A DNA stretch of 64,000 nt from Asterias amurensis (taxonomy: Eukaryota > Echinodermata > Asteroidea > Forcipulatida > Asteriidae): positions 22,906,450 through 22,970,449 of the forward strand of contig NC_092648.1 of assembly GCF_032118995.1 (NCBI RefSeq), in the 5' to 3' direction. Both the position numbers and the translations under genes were made by a program. Below, one piece after another: positions 63,501-64,000 of this stretch. Position 1 is the stretch's first letter. Each line of letters opens with the position of its first letter. The notes beneath the pieces are model-generated. The model was not told the DNA's origin. It searched no databases and saw only the letters and a list, made by a program, of their open reading frames with translations.

Positions 63501-64000
63501 TTAAAAAATTGGGCTGGACAAAGAAAATTTAACTAGAGCGTGATTTGAACCCATGACCTCTGGATTAACTGAGGCGCTCTACCAACTGAGGTATCGCGCC
63601 CAAATGTTTGTGGTCTTCCTATTTTGTCGGTATCTTGGTTCAGGGGTGCTAGTCAAACTGTAACTGCCATTTAGCCAGGAATCGCACCAAAATTTATGAT
63701 ACAACCTTGGAAGTGGCCGCAGAGGGATCATCTTATGGGAATGTAAGGTTTTATTTCAAATATGAGGTAACAGGACACAAGGGAAACTGACTGGGTAAAA
63801 TTTTAAACTGCAAAATTAGGATAATAATATTGCCTTGCATCTTCAAAATTGAAGTTCACGGTCTGCAATGTAATGCATTTACACAAATTCCTTCCCAGGG
63901 GATGAAGATGGTACCGGAGAAGATACTATAGAGTTTACGCTGAAAGTGAAGTGCACCAGGAATCCCAACGCTGCCAAGGATGCCACAGATCCGGATGAAC
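60471..64000 (+). CDS. POLR1C: DNA-directed RNA polymerases I and III subunit RPAC1 (5' part; runs off the window)
   Basis: Exons: 60471-60530, 61298-61369, 61827-61934, 63003-63135 and 63899 to the window edge. The spliced protein reads [93 protein letters not shown] and [19 protein letters not shown]. It is colinear with human POLR1C/AC40, including the alpha-motif ([10 protein letters not shown]...) shared with bacterial RpoA and used for dimerisation with AC19 (POLR1D). That heterodimer nucleates assembly of Pol I and Pol III. Roughly the first 155 residues are present; the rest lies beyond the window. Confidence 0.97.
60531..61297. other. POLR1C intron 1
   Basis: Holds G15 at 60752-60766 and hairpin copy 3. 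Two related strings, gtttctggaaaggtttcgcc around 60965 and tgaaaaagtggtggcgccat around 61062, form a weak inverted pair. Confidence 0.55.
60871..60939. mobile_element. miniature hairpin element, copy 3
   Basis: TTAGTTGCGATAACGTAAAC and gtcacgttatcgcaactaa bound 69 bases. In POLR1C intron 1. Confidence 0.8.
61298..61369 (+). CDS. POLR1C: POLR1C exon 2
   Basis: 24 codons between tttttag and GTGGAG|gtatta: [24 protein letters not shown]. The conserved DFPGNY.GYDD block identifies it. Confidence 0.95.
61624..61690 (+). mobile_element. tRNA-like SINE head (Asn-like)
   Basis: GGGCTGGATAGCTCAGTTGG, TAGAGCATCGGCACGTTAAT, CCGGAGGTCGCTGGTTCAAA. It has good box A and box B, but the anticodon arm has an extra base and the acceptor 3' strand is absent. 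This is an SINE or pseudo-tRNA rather than a gene. In POLR1C intron 2. Confidence 0.65.
61827..61934 (+). CDS. POLR1C: POLR1C exon 3: alpha motif
   Basis: 36 codons between tttttcag and GCTGAG|gtaaat. Contains [20 protein letters not shown] and LLAE, the dimerisation motif. Confidence 0.97.
62110..62479. mobile_element. MITE family 2, inverted copy
   Basis: Ends AAAGCCATTGGACCCTTTCG and accgaaagtgtataatggcttt. The body is the reverse complement of 41556-41921, including the palindrome AATTCTCGTTAACGAGAATT at about 62264-62283. In POLR1C intron 3. Confidence 0.88.
62891..62916. repeat. (TTA)n microsatellite
   Basis: About eight TTA units in POLR1C intron 3, 86 bases before exon 4. Confidence 0.85.
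63003..63135 (+). CDS. POLR1C: POLR1C exon 4
   Basis: 133 nt between acacag and GAAG|gtaagc: [44 protein letters not shown]. Phase 1 out. Confidence 0.97.
63148..63375. repeat. (AAT)n-flanked dispersed repeat
   Basis: Two short (AAT)n runs (63148-63164, 63287-63301) bracket agccttcgagaaagaatctg and ctagggtcgaaacgtcaggc. They are followed by acacacttatatagcgccga, a motif type that commonly accompanies such microsatellites. Confidence 0.6.
63533..63602 (-). mobile_element. tRNA-like SINE head, minus orientation
   Basis: Minus strand: GGGCGCGATACCTCAGTTGG, TAGAGCGCCTCAGTTAATCC, AGAGGTCATGGGTTCAAATC, ACGCTC. The same box-A layout as 61624, but the D-arm mispairs and the T-arm is short, so it is unlikely to be a functional tRNA. 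In POLR1C intron 4. Confidence 0.6.
63899..64000 (+). CDS. POLR1C: POLR1C exon 5 (cut by the window edge)
   Basis: From ttcccag; encodes [20 protein letters not shown] and [14 protein letters not shown], running open to the last base. Confidence 0.95.

Noticed and set aside
63533..63602. Functional tRNA gene on the minus strand
   Set aside because: The D-arm mispairs and the T-stem 3' half is missing.

Overview
The window is animal nuclear DNA. It has intron-rich genes with GT-AG junctions, long repeat-laden introns, tRNA-derived SINEs, many short inverted-repeat elements (MITEs) and metazoan-specific protein families. The repeats (a tRNA-Leu-like SINE, AAAGGCAGTGGACAC and AAAGCCATTGGACCC MITEs, abundant TACATG palindromes) and the intermediate divergence of the proteins from vertebrates suggest a marine invertebrate deuterostome, most likely an echinoderm such as a sea star. 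That placement is inference.

Four protein genes are supported. (1) About 4.3-35.8 kb, + strand: an ASPP-family gene (TP53BP2-like). It has a linker exon, coiled-coil exons, one 2.3-kb exon carrying the proline-rich region and a PP1-docking RVRF motif, ankyrin exons and an SH3 exon. Exons for the N-terminal ubiquitin-like domain probably lie upstream of the window. A candidate alternative first exon (6653-6721, with a TATA box upstream) and a candidate 147-bp cassette exon (17475-17621) sit in the 17-kb intron. (2) 40958-51954, + strand: a complete ten-exon ARHGAP11A-like RhoGAP gene, about 1254 residues. (3) 57379-60134, - strand: a complete four-exon AP2S1 gene of 142 codons whose first coding exon holds only the ATG. 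(4) 60471 to the window end, + strand: the first five exons of POLR1C, arranged head to head with AP2S1 across 336 bp.

Outside exons the window holds a 387-bp perfect (AAT)n array, a 2-kb element with SmaI-like CCCGGG-rich inverted ends and a Myb/SANT-like domain remnant (Harbinger-type), at least five MITE families, several SINE copies, a minisatellite abutting an ASPP 3' splice site, tandem duplications, perfect short palindromes and about a dozen G or C homopolymers of 10-20 bases. No CRISPR array, prokaryotic operon, functional tRNA or rRNA gene was seen. The genes are housekeeping or cell-biology genes with no evident shared pathway: apoptosis/polarity, cytokinetic Rho regulation, clathrin endocytosis, and RNA polymerase I/III assembly.
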